Below, piece after piece: positions 10,935 to 22,589 of a DNA stretch of 64,000 bases. The DNA comes from Heterobilharzia americana (lineage: Eukaryota; Platyhelminthes; Trematoda; Strigeidida; Schistosomatidae). Made by a program: the position numbers and the translations under genes. The DNA lies in assembly GCA_944470555.2 (NCBI GenBank), contig OX104132.1, positions 15,137,755 to 15,201,754 on the forward strand. The letters are read 5' to 3'. Under the pieces are notes generated by a model. The model did no database searches and was not told the origin of the DNA. It was given only the letters and a program-made list of their open reading frames with translations. Within the stretch, counting starts at the first letter, position 1, and each line of letters begins with the position of its first letter.

Positions 10935-11095
10935 CACTCATTACTGATTAGCATCAGTCGAAGAACCATTGAAAACTTGGGGACACCGGGCAACAATGCA
11001 CATACAAGATCCCTTCCCTCCAGGGATGGAACTCAAAACTTTTAGGTCTCGCTGCGAACGGGTTTATCATTCAGCAATTGAGTGTCACTTTAAAT
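10935..11095 (-). repeat. tRNA-derived SINE (family S1), degenerate
   Basis: Read on the minus strand it has 'ttgctgaatgataaacccg' as A-box region, 'ttgagttccatccctgg' as B-box region, and the family end ('gcatcagtcgaagaaccatt' seen on the plus strand near 10950). Confidence 0.55.
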
Positions 11096-11261
11096 TTCTA
11101 TTTAGGGACACATTTTCAGATGGATGTCTCGAAATTTTAATGAGAAGTCATGGGGTCAGCCAGTCAGAAGTGAGGTCGGTGGTAACTGAAGACTTTGGAT
11201 GACAGTCGTGCCACACAGATAATCGATGGAAGTAGGAATCTGTGGATAATTAAATCCTGAC

Positions 11262-11436
11262 CCTATGTCTGAATGGTTAGCGTGTTCGCCATCAAACCTG
11301 AAGGTGGTGAGTTTGATCCCTTAAGGGGTAGGGACCCGGGGGCGCACTACTGAGAAGTCTAGGAAAAAAAGGCTCTCTAATGCTTTCAGCTTTTCAATGT
11401 TTCTCCAAATGATGTCAGTCTGTGATGAATACTACC
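11262..11436 (+). repeat. tRNA-derived SINE (family S1)
   Basis: It shows 'ctgaatggttagcgtgttcg', 'aacctgaaggtggtgagttt' and 'gatccc', then the family end 'atgatgtcagtctgtgatga'. Confidence 0.7.
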
Positions 11437-11439
11437 TTA

Positions 11440-12790
11440 TATATATACTTCAGTCTTGTATCGGATAAAGCATCGAACTTTTATCCGTAAAGTCAAAATG
11501 ATGCAAACTGCTAACGTGGACAACAGCTTTGTCAACAAAGTAGAAAGAGTCAAGATATCTATCAACAAAAAGGTGTTTGTCAATAATTTAGTTTACAGTT
11601 TTGAATGATCTACGCCTAGAAATATCTAGATCATACAGGAAATGTGTTACTGTGCAGCGTCTATCTTTTAAGCGTGTCAAAATTTCAATTTTAGCGCTTA
11701 ATTCATCCCGAAATTCACACTGGATAGATGGTGCTGACACTGACCATGACCAAGTTAATAGGCAATTGTACAATTTCTTTTTAATGGTTAGTTGATTATT
11801 TCTGGAACATGGACTTACTTCATTTAATCTTTAATTCTCACCTAAACAAAGGGTTTTACTAGCAAGTCAAAGGGGTTAAACAGATTATTTCTGTTTGATT
11901 TAATTCCTGTGATCGAATCAGCTTCTATGGAATCGATTTATCTTCTCTCTGTATCACGTCGGAATAGGAATTATCTTGGCATTTCCCAAAGTGATATACC
12001 ATTCAACTTTTAGTGAGTTCCTGTTGTTAAGTGATGTACGGACATATGGAATTACTTCAGTTTAAGAGAGATAAATACAAGGTAATAAATAGATAGAATG
12101 GTGATGCAATGACTACCGATAAATTTTGTAAGTCCTAAGTGTTGATCAAAGTTCATTCATTAGGCTTACAGTATAGCCACTAGCTAAGTAACTCGACATT
12201 GTATCCTCTGTTTAGTGTTAGGAGTCTCACTCCGTTACCGACTCACATGCATACTCCAGCATCACGTGGTGTTAACCGTAGTCTGAAAGAGTCATTGTTA
12301 TACTCTTTGATTTAAACACTTAGTGACATATTCTGATCGTTCAGGGGAGACGAGTTTACTGAAGTTTGGAGGTGCACCCTGCTGATTAGTCCTGCTATCC
12401 ACGGTTTCCTTTCGACAGAGTCCTAACATCCAATACCGAAGTACGCAAAATTCAAAGGCGTAGTGTATAAATAATTAATCGACCAAGTCAAAGCTTAACT
12501 ATCTTTAATCACAACATTTCATAGTTAACTGCACATTTGACAAGATTTATGTGACAGAAGATCTGTGAAAACCGTAGAGCATTGGATATTTGTTTAGTTG
12601 TAGTTTAGACCTCTTCATAAGTACTAATATCTAACCCAAGTAGGATTGAATCCAGGGCTGTATGCTAACACAACACCATACTGCACTTAAGTGGGGTTTG
12701 TAGAACATTTTACGCAGTGTTTTTGAATAACAATCCTGAGAAGCATTAGAATAGTGAGTAGTACGGTAATACAGAACTAAGTTTCGCTTT
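11440..12790. other. Anonymous AT-rich sequence
   Basis: Short overlapping frames occur on both strands at 11588-11795, with no support for either. No recognised repeat. Confidence 0.4.
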
Positions 12791-12792
12791 CC

Positions 12793-14169
12793 TATAATGG
12801 ATTTCAAGAACTGGCGTGGAATCATGCTCCTGTCCACCTCAAGCAAAATATTAAGTCGCATCACCTTGGAGAGACTAAAGGATGCACTGGATTCAAAACT
12901 ACGACCGGAACAGACAGGCTGGACTCAAGAAGTATAAACCATGTGCAGACCAAATTGCAGCGCTACGCTTCGCATCATCATAGAACAGAGTATAGGATGG
13001 CAGTCAACTCAACTCTACCTACACTTCATCGACTTTGAAAAGGCGTTCCTTCAACAGCGTCAACCGAGAAGTAATTTGGCGGGAAACTGCGTCAACACTA
13101 CGGTATACCACAAACATTTATCAACCTCATTCAACAACTATATGAAAAGGCCACATGCCAAGTGATTCACAATGGGAAGCTCAGTGATGCCTTTGATGTT
13201 TGGACAGGAGTAAGACAAAGTTGCTTCTTAACAACACCGATGATCTTCCTGATTGTGGTCTACTGTGCTGGATCATGCAGCAAACAGTGAGGAGCGAGAA
13301 GAGGCGGATACGCTGGACCGCGAAAAAGAACCTAGAAGATTTAGATTTTGCCTATGACTTGTGTCTAATGTCACGCACACTTGAAGATTTGCATGCAAAA
13401 ACTTACAAGTTAACAGAAGAAGCAGGGCAGCGAGGACGGGACTTCAAGTGAACGTAGAGAAGACAGCATGAACAACCAGCATTAATCATCATTGACGGGA
13501 GAAACCTAAAGGAAGTAGCCTCTTTCACCTATCTAGGTAGCATCGTTTCAACTACAGGTGTCAAAGATGAAGACGTCAAAGCCAGGATCAGAAAAGCAAG
13601 ACAGGCGTTCATTAGCCTGAAACCAGTGTGGAGATCTTCTGCACTTAGCATGTGGAACAAGATGTGGATTTTCAACAACAACGTAAAGTCAGTGCTCCTG
13701 TGTGTTTCAGCAACTTGGCGCGTTAAGAAAGACATTTTCAACAAACTACACACATTTATCAACAACTGCCTACACTCATTACTGAAGCTCAGATGTCTAG
13801 AAATAATAAGCAACAAGGAACTCTGTCTGGCTAGCAACGAACTAACGAAGCAAGAAACGATCGCTCAACAAATGTACACTGGAAGGAAGTGGAGATGGAT
13901 TGTGCATACACTGAGAAAACCATTCGGAGACATCACTCTCCAGGCCAAGACCTCGAGTGGAATCCAAAGGGGAAACAACGAGTTGGGCGTTAGATTGTGA
14001 CATGGAGGAGATCGTGTGAGAAAGAAATGAGAGCTTCTGGGCAGTTGTGGAGGCAGGTTCATAGGATTGCACAGAAGAGAGTGGAATGGGGGCGTACTAC
14101 TGAAGCCCTGTGTTCCACTATGGACTCAAGGGACAAATAATAATAATGTAATCATATAATGGATTTCAA
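12793..14169 (+). mobile_element. RTE-clade LINE, 5'-truncated copy with 15-bp target-site duplication
   Basis: The insert runs 12808-14154 and is bounded by the same 15 bases, TATAATGGATTTCAA, at 12793-12807 and 14155-14169. It starts inside the RT domain ('GIMLLSTSSKIL'-like) and continues through 'FIDFEKAF', 'FAYDLCLMS' (the YADD block, degenerate) and the C-terminal 'VWRSSALSMWNKM' region to a short ATAATAATAATG tail. The frame is broken many times, including around 13080 and 13450, so it is a dead copy. It is closely related to the longer copy at 18406. Confidence 0.88.
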
Positions 14170-14597
14170 AAATATTTCACCTAATTTTTTTGTGTTAGCA
14201 TGCCAAAATAAATAAGGTAATTAAATATATTCAGGATGATCATTATCTAAGTAATTTTAATATAACTCCAGCTTCTTCAGCGGAGAAAAGTCCAGAAATT
14301 CCCTGCTTCGATTTTCTAGGCATGCTGAGATTCTATTAAAACCTACTTACAGAATGAATCAGTCAGACTCGTCGCTCAAATCCTTCGAGGACATTCGTAA
14401 CAACTATTGAGTGGTTTCTTATAATATATTCAGATTTAGTTGTTCCCTAAGCTGGGATGCTCTGATGACGATGTCCGGTATAACATTGAGACGTTTATCA
14501 ACTAAAACCTCAGCTCAGGGGACAACTCAATCAGAACATCCAAACTCTGAGCTACGAATATTCTGAATAACTATAAAATTATTTCAGGGTAGTATTT

Positions 14598-14768
14598 TAT
14601 AACAGATTGACATCAGCTGGAGAACCACTGGAAATCCGAGAGGACTGGAAAGGTGTTTTTTCCTAGCGTGGGATTCCTCAAAAGCACACACCCACGATCC
14701 TGGCCAATCTGGGATCGAACACAGTACCTTCAGGTATTGCAGTGAATGCGCTAACCATTCAGCCACCG
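14598..14768 (-). repeat. tRNA-derived SINE (family S1)
   Basis: On the plus strand it begins 'agattgacatcagctggaga' and ends with the A-box complement 'gctaaccattcagccaccg'. The B-box complement 'gggatcgaac' lies near 14711. Confidence 0.7.
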
Positions 14769-14894
14769 AAAACCACTGTAAAATGCTTATTATGTACATG
14801 CTTCGAGAGACCTTCTATATGGTTGTTGATTATGCTATCTGAGATAGTCTGGCAGAACCCTTGGGAACTGGAGTAAACCTAAGACCTGAGTTTA

Positions 14895-14965
14895 ACAGCT
14901 TAGTTGGTTGAGCATCGAGTAGGTATCTAGAGACCGATGATTCAAATCATCTTCATTCAGCACCC
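14895..14965 (+). repeat. tRNA-like SINE head remnant
   Basis: It has the D-arm-like 'agcttagttggttgagc' followed by a B-box-like 'gattcaaatcatc'. No anticodon stem pairs, so this is a tRNA-derived fragment and not a tRNA gene. Confidence 0.5.
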
Positions 14966-15800
14966 TGAATAAATATGTAATTATTTCTACGTACTGTGAT
15001 ATTCGAAACTGAGATTACATATGTTAGATATGCCCAATTCAATGAATTATTTGAAATCAGCGCTACGTTGTTTTACTAAGTGAAATAGATTCAAGGTCGT
15101 CGGAATATATATTTAGATTTTCCGGTAAATTTATTTTTCCTTAGTAAAGTTGTCACATAAGTACAAAAATGTGCTTACCTTAATCAATAATTTTATCCCA
15201 GTACAAGAATAACTTACTGTTCTTTTTCTGTTCAATGTCCTGATTATTGGAATATGAGAGGATGGCGATAAATCCACATGGAATAGTAGAGATATCTTCT
15301 CAGTTCCTAACTCACTCTGTGTTTGAATAGCATAGTTATGTTTAGAAAGCTTATTTCAATTTTAATGGATTGATTTTCATGATTATGTACATTAGTGATA
15401 TGCGTGTCTGTTCACTTGCTATAATCCCATTCGCGTGTGTAAATGCTGACATATCCCTAATCCCAAAATGTCTGTACCACGATCAGAAGTAGGCTGATTA
15501 GATAGTCATTTTTAACCGTTAGATAGTAGTAAGTATTTTACGTATTTATTTTGTCTATGAGGTGGTGGTTGATGAGGCATTTATGATGAGGAGATATAGA
15601 TTGAACGTGTGTATCCTAAGTTGGACAAAATCTTGACGAGAGACAACTGTAGTCAAGCTTCTTTTTACGTGAAAAGAAACAGTTAATTGGAAGCAATGAA
15701 ATTACAAAAAAAGACGTTAAAATAAAATTCTCTTTCCTACTCTGTTCTCCAGTCAAAGTTTCACGCTTCTGAATCATAAATGAAGCGAATAAGGAGCTAC
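14966..15800. other. Anonymous AT-rich sequence
   Basis: I see no gene or recognised repeat. Confidence 0.4.
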
Positions 15801-15928
15801 TTTAAAGGCCACCCTAACAAGTGACGATACAGCCAATTATATGCCTTTATTTCATGGGAAAGTACTTTCCCAGGAAAAATACCGAATCCTGATTGGTCAT
15901 TTCAGCGGTTGCTAGGGTGGCCTTTAAA
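15801..15928. mobile_element. Miniature inverted-repeat element, 128 bp
   Basis: The ends are 20-bp terminal inverted repeats differing at one position: TTTAAAGGCCACCCTAACAA at 15801-15820 and its complement at 15909-15928. A perfect 18-base palindrome, TGGGAAAGTACTTTCCCA, sits near the middle (about 15855-15872), and internal CCAAT/ATTGG blocks also face each other, so the whole unit can fold back. It has no coding capacity. The TTTAAA at both ends makes a TTAA or TTTAA target duplication possible. A non-autonomous DNA transposon is the likeliest reading; the superfamily is not settled. Confidence 0.75.
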
Positions 15929-15929
15929 A

Positions 15930-18390
15930 TTGTCCGCGAATAAGTAAATGAATGGTTAAAAATTGACCATCTGAAGATATTTTATATTCGAATAGCTGGA
16001 TAATCATAGAGATAAGAGCATACTCAATAGCTTTTGTGGTCCACTCTAGGAGAAGTAAACAATAGAGACAAATAATACCAATGAAGACTGTATGAGGGAT
16101 CATACCGTTGATCATGACGACTATTTCACTCTCGCATTATTGTTGCAATCTGAACATCGGAAGAAATTGACTTGACCATTAAAAAAAAGATAGGAGATTA
16201 CAGCAAACGAGTTTTTTTCTTGACGAACCTGTCCCCTTAGCTTTTCATTCATAAATATGTAACAGAAAGGTTAGAAAATACCATAATATATTCAAGTTAA
16301 AGGTTGAAATAGACAAGATAATGCAGATAGATATTTAGAATTAGGGAATAAATGAAGGATCAGAAAGTGCAATGTAACTGCATCGTAAGGGGATTATCTG
16401 GGACAAACCAATTGTTACAACAGCTAGGAAAAAGAAAGAGGTTACACATATATTTCTAAAGAACGCACTATGAGAGTACAAACTCTTGATTCCCTAATGC
16501 TCCAGCTATATCTAGATACCTTATTCTTACTCGTTTCGGTTGGTTCGACCGAATGAGGCAAAATGTCATGAGTTCATTACATGTTCTGGTATACAACTGA
16601 AGAGGCCTTTTCAATATCTCTTTGGTAGTCGAATTAGATGTCTACCAATGCATCTGGGAGGCTGAAGCACTGAACGATTGACATGAGAGCAAGTAGGCTG
16701 ATGTACACACAATGATGTAGTTGTCGTGTAACGATAAATCAGTTCCTGACAGAATAATGTCCGGCTTATGGATCTTAATAGTCGTTTCCTGAGTATGTCT
16801 GTGGTATCTCTGAATTCCAGGCATAGCAATGAAATATTTTTGGGTATAATGTGCACGCGTTTACTGACATTCGTTGGGCTTAAATCTCATCTAATAATCT
16901 CGATGAGAATTCTGTTTCCATTGATATTTTTTTAGCTTTCTTCACTTCATCGTCAGTAGCATCCTCTGAGCATATTTTTGTGATTCTTAAGGAAAGTGTA
17001 TCCGCAAGATTCCTATTTCTGTATAAGCTAGGTCAAATTTTAAAATGGACAAGCTGTCTGTTCCAGTAGGCTTTCTGTTAGAAGATCTCTGAACTGAGTA
17101 ATCAGTCATTCTTTAAAGCCAGATATAAAGGAAGTAGAATTTAGAGTTAATTTGACTGAGTGAAATCCACCACTGAAAGTTTGTAGCAAGTTTTTTGAGG
17201 TTCAGATATCCATTACAAGTAATACAAACCTTATTCATGTATCTTTTATGCAAATGAAGTCCACCGATTGTTGTTGACAAGTTGTTTTCTATGCTTGTCG
17301 TGAAGCAGTCTACTGAGAGACGTCTTAGAGGCAATCGCATTGCAGCACTACCTAATTGCTAGTTGATTTTGTTGTAGTGTAACTAAAACGACTTAAACTT
17401 CAGTGTTGGTTGGATTCTACTTGGTTATATAGACATCTAAAACAGCTGATGGAATGTATTCATTTGCCCTAACCTGACCAGAATTGAAAACGTCCTTCAC
17501 TGCAGCCAGTCTCAGGAAATTGTATGATCTTAGCTTGCTGACATCAAGTTCTCTGGAACCTGAGTTCAAACCGGAAAACACTCATCAATAACGTTTTCTC
17601 CAAGTGTGATGTAGCAAGTGTCATGTGTGGGGTAAGTAATATTCACGTCAGCTTGTAGCGAAACCTACCATTCAACCAGGGGTCTACTTCCTAGAACTAA
17701 ACAGGTTTTCTGTCAATATGGCTAATCTAATTGTCATGTGTTTTTGACACAGGTTCAGGAATATCACATTTTTGAAATTGATAGGAAATGGCCTAAATCG
17801 AAATCAGTATTCTAATTCATCAACCGTTTAATTAAAAGTTCGAATTTCATCCTCGTTTCATGTTACTATGTGGACAGGTAAAAACTTCATTTGACAAAAT
17901 TCCTCTTCAACTAACTAGTCAAAATAAGTATCCAAATTCTGGCCCAGTGGGTTTATTTTCAGAGGAAAACTGCATATAAATGATGTGTTGTCTTCTTTAC
18001 AGTCACAGATAGGTCTTCTGATTTTTGTTGCTCAGTGAAGTGTTCTATCTGAAGGAGAACATTGACTACTCGTATGCAGTTCAAGTATCTCATTGTGTGA
18101 GTGGCGTTCTCGTATTATCCTGTTAGTCACTTCCACTTGGTCACTTCAGAAATAACTCATCAGTGAGTGTTAATAAGTGCTTCATTTGATAAATGATTTG
18201 AACACCTTAACTTTCTCGGTTAAATCATTGAAGCAGTTTGGGTTACATTCTTTTGAAGACTTCTGGACTATCAGATTACATATGTTTAATTCATCTAAGT
18301 CTACGGTATTCTTTTTAAGTAGTGAGGCTTTGTGAAAATTATTTTTAAACCAATTCAGTCCACATAACATGCCTATAAAATTCTCATTTA
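15930..18390. other. Anonymous AT-rich sequence
   Basis: There are short minus-strand frames at 16611-16856 and 17113-17340 without recognisable domains. I see no gene, and no repeat that recurs in the window. Confidence 0.4.
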
Positions 18391-18392
18391 CT

Positions 18393-21300
18393 ATCCCCAG
18401 TGCCTCGCCTGGTTAACTAGTTCACTGGTTACTAGCCGGTCCTAAGCCCGGGTAAAGAGCGAAGGTCGGGCATAGGGCTAGCAACCCTACCCCGTAAAAC
18501 GAACCTAACCGCTAAAGAAACTTCAAAGCACAAACAAAATATAAAAAATAAAAACAAAATTATTCCTCACTGGAATCGGAGAGGAGAAATGACGCCAGTT
18601 GGTGAAAGCCTGCCTTAGGGAAGCCAATTGGCCGATGTGTCTTCTCTCCCTCGATGAAAGCGAAAGTAAACGTGGGGACATGGAATGCCCGTACGATGTT
18701 TGAACCCAGCAAGGCAGCCCAGATTGCAAAGGAGATGAGAAGGTATCACAGTGAAGTGCTTGGAATTTGCGAAAGCAGATGGAATGGGAGTGGACTCTCC
18801 AAACTGTCAACTGGAGAATCAATAAACTACTCCGACACTGTCACCCAGACGACAACCACGAGTACACTGAGGGAGTGGCTATCATGATGTCCCTCTCCAA
18901 AAAGCATCGAAGGCCGTCATGCAGTGGGAACCAATCTCCTCCAGGATCACGACAGCAAGATTCAACTCAAAAGGAAGAAAGGTCACAATCATACAATGCT
19001 ACACAGTGCACCTACAAATAATGCAGAGCAAGAGAAAAAGGAGGAATTCTACAGACAACTTCAATCAACACTGGACAAGACGTCAGTTGGCGACATCAAA
19101 ATTCTAATGGGTGGGGTGACATGAATGCCAAACTGGAAGGGGACAACACGGGAAGAGAACTAACCATGGGTTGAGAAGCGCTCGGTGAAGTGATGAACGA
19201 GAATGGAGAATTGTTTGTAGAATTCGGCGCATTCAACGATTTGGTGATTGGAGTCAGGCAGTGTGTTCAAGCACAAGAATATCCACAAAGCGAGCGACAT
19301 GGATTTCACCAGACACCAGGACACACTAGAAATCAAATCGACTTTATCTCAATGTGAAGAAAATGGAGACGCAGTCTACTTGACACAAGGGCAAGAAGAG
19401 GAGCAGATGTAGGTTCACACCACTATCTAGTGCAAGGAACCTACTCTCAAAATCAAGTTGAAAGCCTTCAAGGAAGTTGTTGATAAACCTCAGTTCAAGT
19501 ACAACACTCGGAAACTGAAGGATGAAACTACAAACACACTCTTCACGGTGGCCATCAAGACAAAATGGGAGATATCGAGGAACATCCCTGAAGAAACCTA
19601 TGTGGAAGAACACTGGAAGTCTTTGAAGGAGATGTGGAAAGAAACCTGCACAACCGTATTAGGAAGGGAGAAGAAAGAAGACAAAGAGTGAAATGGATCT
19701 CGACGGATACCTGAAAGCTGATAGAGGAGAGGAGGATGGTGAAGCGGAAGATAAACCAGTGCATGGATGCAAAACAAGAGGAGGAACTGAGTACAATGTA
19801 TCAACCACTATACTGGACAAAGAAGTTAAGAAGAGTGCACGCAAAGATGAAAGACACTTCTACGAAACACTGGCAAGTGAAGCAGAACAGGCTGCCGGCT
19901 GGTAAGAGAGACCTGACGACATTGTATCAAATAACCAGGTTACTATCTGGGAAGACATCAACGAAGACGAAGCCAATAAAAGATGATGACGGAAATTTAA
20001 TTACGAAAGAATAGAAACAAAGGAAACAATGGGCCGACCACTTCAAGAAGCTCTTGAATCGACAACCACCACCACCTGCAACTTGTCCAGAAATACCACC
20101 AGCAACCCAGCCGCTGAACTACAAGTGAACATAAATCCTCCAACGAAAATGGAAGTCCTGAACGCCATAAAGCTACTGAAATGCGGGAAAGCGGCAGGAC
20201 CAGATGGGATCCTACCAGAAGCACTGAGAACAGACGCGGAGACAACAGCGGACATGCTCACACCACCATTGCAGAAGGTGTGGAATGAAGAGAAGGTACC
20301 TGGCCATTGATTGGAAGAAGGGTTACCTTGTCAAACTGCCGAAGAAGGGAGACCTCAGTGTTTGCAAGAACTGGCAAGGAATCACTCTCCTGTCCACCGC
20401 AAGCAAAATATTATGCCGCATCATCCTGGAGAGACTAAAGGATGCACTGGATTCAAAACTACGACCGGAACAGGCAGGCTGGATTCAGGAAGTACAAATC
20501 ATGTACAGACCAAATTGCAACGCTTCCTATAATCATAGAACAGAGTATAGAATGGCAATCAGCTCTCTACCTCAACTTTATCGACTTTGAAAAGACCTTT
20601 GACAGCGTCGACCGAGAGGTAATTTGGAAACTGCTTCATTACTACGGAGTACCGCAAACCTTTATCCGCCTCATTCAACAACTATATGAAGATGCCACAT
20701 GCCGGCCAAGTAATTCACAATGGGAAGCTCAGTGATGCCTTCGAAGTGAAGTGAAGACGGGAGTGAAACAAGGTTGCCTACTATCCCCCATGATATTCCT
20801 GATTGTGGTCGACTGTGCTGGATCATGTAGCAAACAGTGGGGAGCTGTGAGAAGAGACGGATACACTGGACTGCGGAAAAGAACACAGAAGACTTGGATT
20901 TCGCCAGAGATGACTTGTGCCTGATGTCACATAAACTTGAAGATCTACAGGCGAAAACTAATAAGTTGACAGAAGAGGCGAGGCAGGGCAGCGAAGACGG
21001 GACTTCAAGTGAATATAGAGAAGATAGAGATGATGAAGATACCGCACCACCACCAACAACAAACTCCAGTCACCATGAACGGGAGAAACTTAAAAGAAGT
21101 AACCTCTTTCACCTATCTAGGAAGCACTGTTTCAACTACAGGCGGGACGGACGAGGACGTCAAAGTCAGAATCGGAAAAGCAAGACAGGCGTTCATTAGC
21201 TTGAAACCAGTGTGGAGATCTTCTGCACTCAGCATGTGGAACAACATCCGGATTTTCAACACCGGTTCAGTCAAGTCAGTGCTTCTGTATGGTTCAGCAA

Positions 21301-21716
21301 CTTGGCGCGTTACGAAAGGGATTTCCAATAAACTACAGACATTCATCAACAACTGCTTTCGCTCGCTACTGAAGATCAGATGGCCAGGATAATCAGAATA
21401 AGCAACAAGGAGCTCTGGGAACGAACCAACTAAGAACCTGTCACCCAACAAATATGCACTGGAAGGAAGTGGAGATGGATTGGGCATACACTGAGAAGGC
21501 CGACTGAGGACATCACGCGTCAGGCCAGGTACTCGAGTGGAATCCCCATGGGAAGTGACGAGTTGGACGTTGGTGCCGAGGGTGACATGGAGGAGATCGT
21601 GCGAGGAGGAAATGAGAGCTTGTGGGCTGTCGTGGAACCAGGTTGAAAAGATCTCAGAGAAGAGAGAGACGTGCTACTGGATCCCTATGTTCTATTAGGA
21701 ACCCAAGGGACAAATG

Positions 21717-21757
<41 letters not shown>

Positions 21758-21768
21758 CCCCAGTGCCT
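18393..21768 (+). mobile_element. RTE-clade LINE, near-complete copy with 13-bp target-site duplication
   Basis: The insert runs 18406-21755 and is flanked by ATCCCCAGTGCCT at 18393-18405 and 21756-21768. After a 250-base GC-richer leader, an AP-type endonuclease starts at 18656 ('VNVGTWNARTMFEP', 'ICESRWNGSG'). The RT follows with 'KCGKAAGPDGILPEAL' (from about 20180), 'QGITLLSTASKIL', 'DFEKTFDSVDREVIWKLL' (20583 on) and a spoiled catalytic block 'FARDDLCLMS' near 20905. The C-terminal part has 'TYLGSTVSTTGGTDEDVKVR' and 'VKSVLLYGSATW'. It ends in an (AAT)n tail at 21718-21757. Several frameshifts and stops, including around 19110, 19170 and 20010, make it non-autonomous. It resembles the schistosome SR2/Perere-3 type of RTE; the exact family is not assigned. 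Confidence 0.92.
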
Positions 21769-22024
21769 GGTTACCCATTCCAGTGACTGAATTCAAACCC
21801 AAATGTCATTCTTTAATATTAATAATTTAGAATACATAACCGATTATCTCTCGAACATACAAACCTCAGTCAAATTCATCCCCTGTGAAAGTCAGTTAAC
21901 TTAGCTTTTTTTATCACCAGTTGTTGATAGTTCCCTTCACTGATTGACAATAGTCAGAGAAGCATTGATGGGGGAAAGGGATCTACTTAGCGGTTTCATT
22001 CTATTTTACTTGACTGTAGCTAAC

Positions 22025-22290
22025 ATTGGAATCTGGGATGCGCGTTTCGCCCTATTCGGGACTCGTCAGCTGAATGTGCCTACATCCCAGTGGGTGATAC
22101 TGTTCCCACTAACACTCATACCTCATACCTATAGCTTCGAATGCCGAGACGTTATCCACTAGGCCATTAGGGTACGAGGATCACCACTTTTGCGATGGGT
22201 ATTAGTTATTACTATTTGCAGGTATACTTGTAATTTCCCGTCTTACTCTAGTTTGGGACTTATCAGCAGCTTGGACTTAGGAACCACTAA
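22025..22290 (-). repeat. Sm-alpha-like SINE with conserved hammerhead core
   Basis: On the minus strand CTGACGA lies at 22063-22069 and GAAAC at 22044-22048, with stem II GTCC/GGGC closing a CGAATA loop. Stem I pairs less well than in the copy at 7360. The tRNA-like head lies at higher coordinates, with the complement of the A box near 22145-22165. Related spacer sequence continues to about 22290. Confidence 0.65.
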
Positions 22291-22398
22291 AAAATGAAGA
22301 CCAGGAATACACGATTTTGTAGTGAGGATGCTAGTGTTTAGTCACTTTTACCCAAATAGACAGTTCACAGCGTCTAGCTTAATCACTTTATACCATAG

Positions 22399-22399
<1 letters not shown>

Positions 22400-22457
<58 letters not shown>
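22400..22457. repeat. (CA)n microsatellite
   Basis: 58 bases of uninterrupted CA repeat. Confidence 0.98.
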
Positions 22458-22459
<2 letters not shown>

Positions 22460-22589
22460 CAAGTTGGAAATAAAGACTGACCTCCTGTTATGACAATCGA
22501 TAATATTGACACTATATTGCACATTAACTGATGGTTATCGAATTTGAGGCAAAAGTTTATAGCCGATAATCTTGGCTTTATTCGAGTAT

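Noticed and set aside
18656..20886. Host endonuclease or reverse-transcriptase genes
   Set aside because: The pieces belong to one RTE LINE with target duplication, tail and frameshifts.
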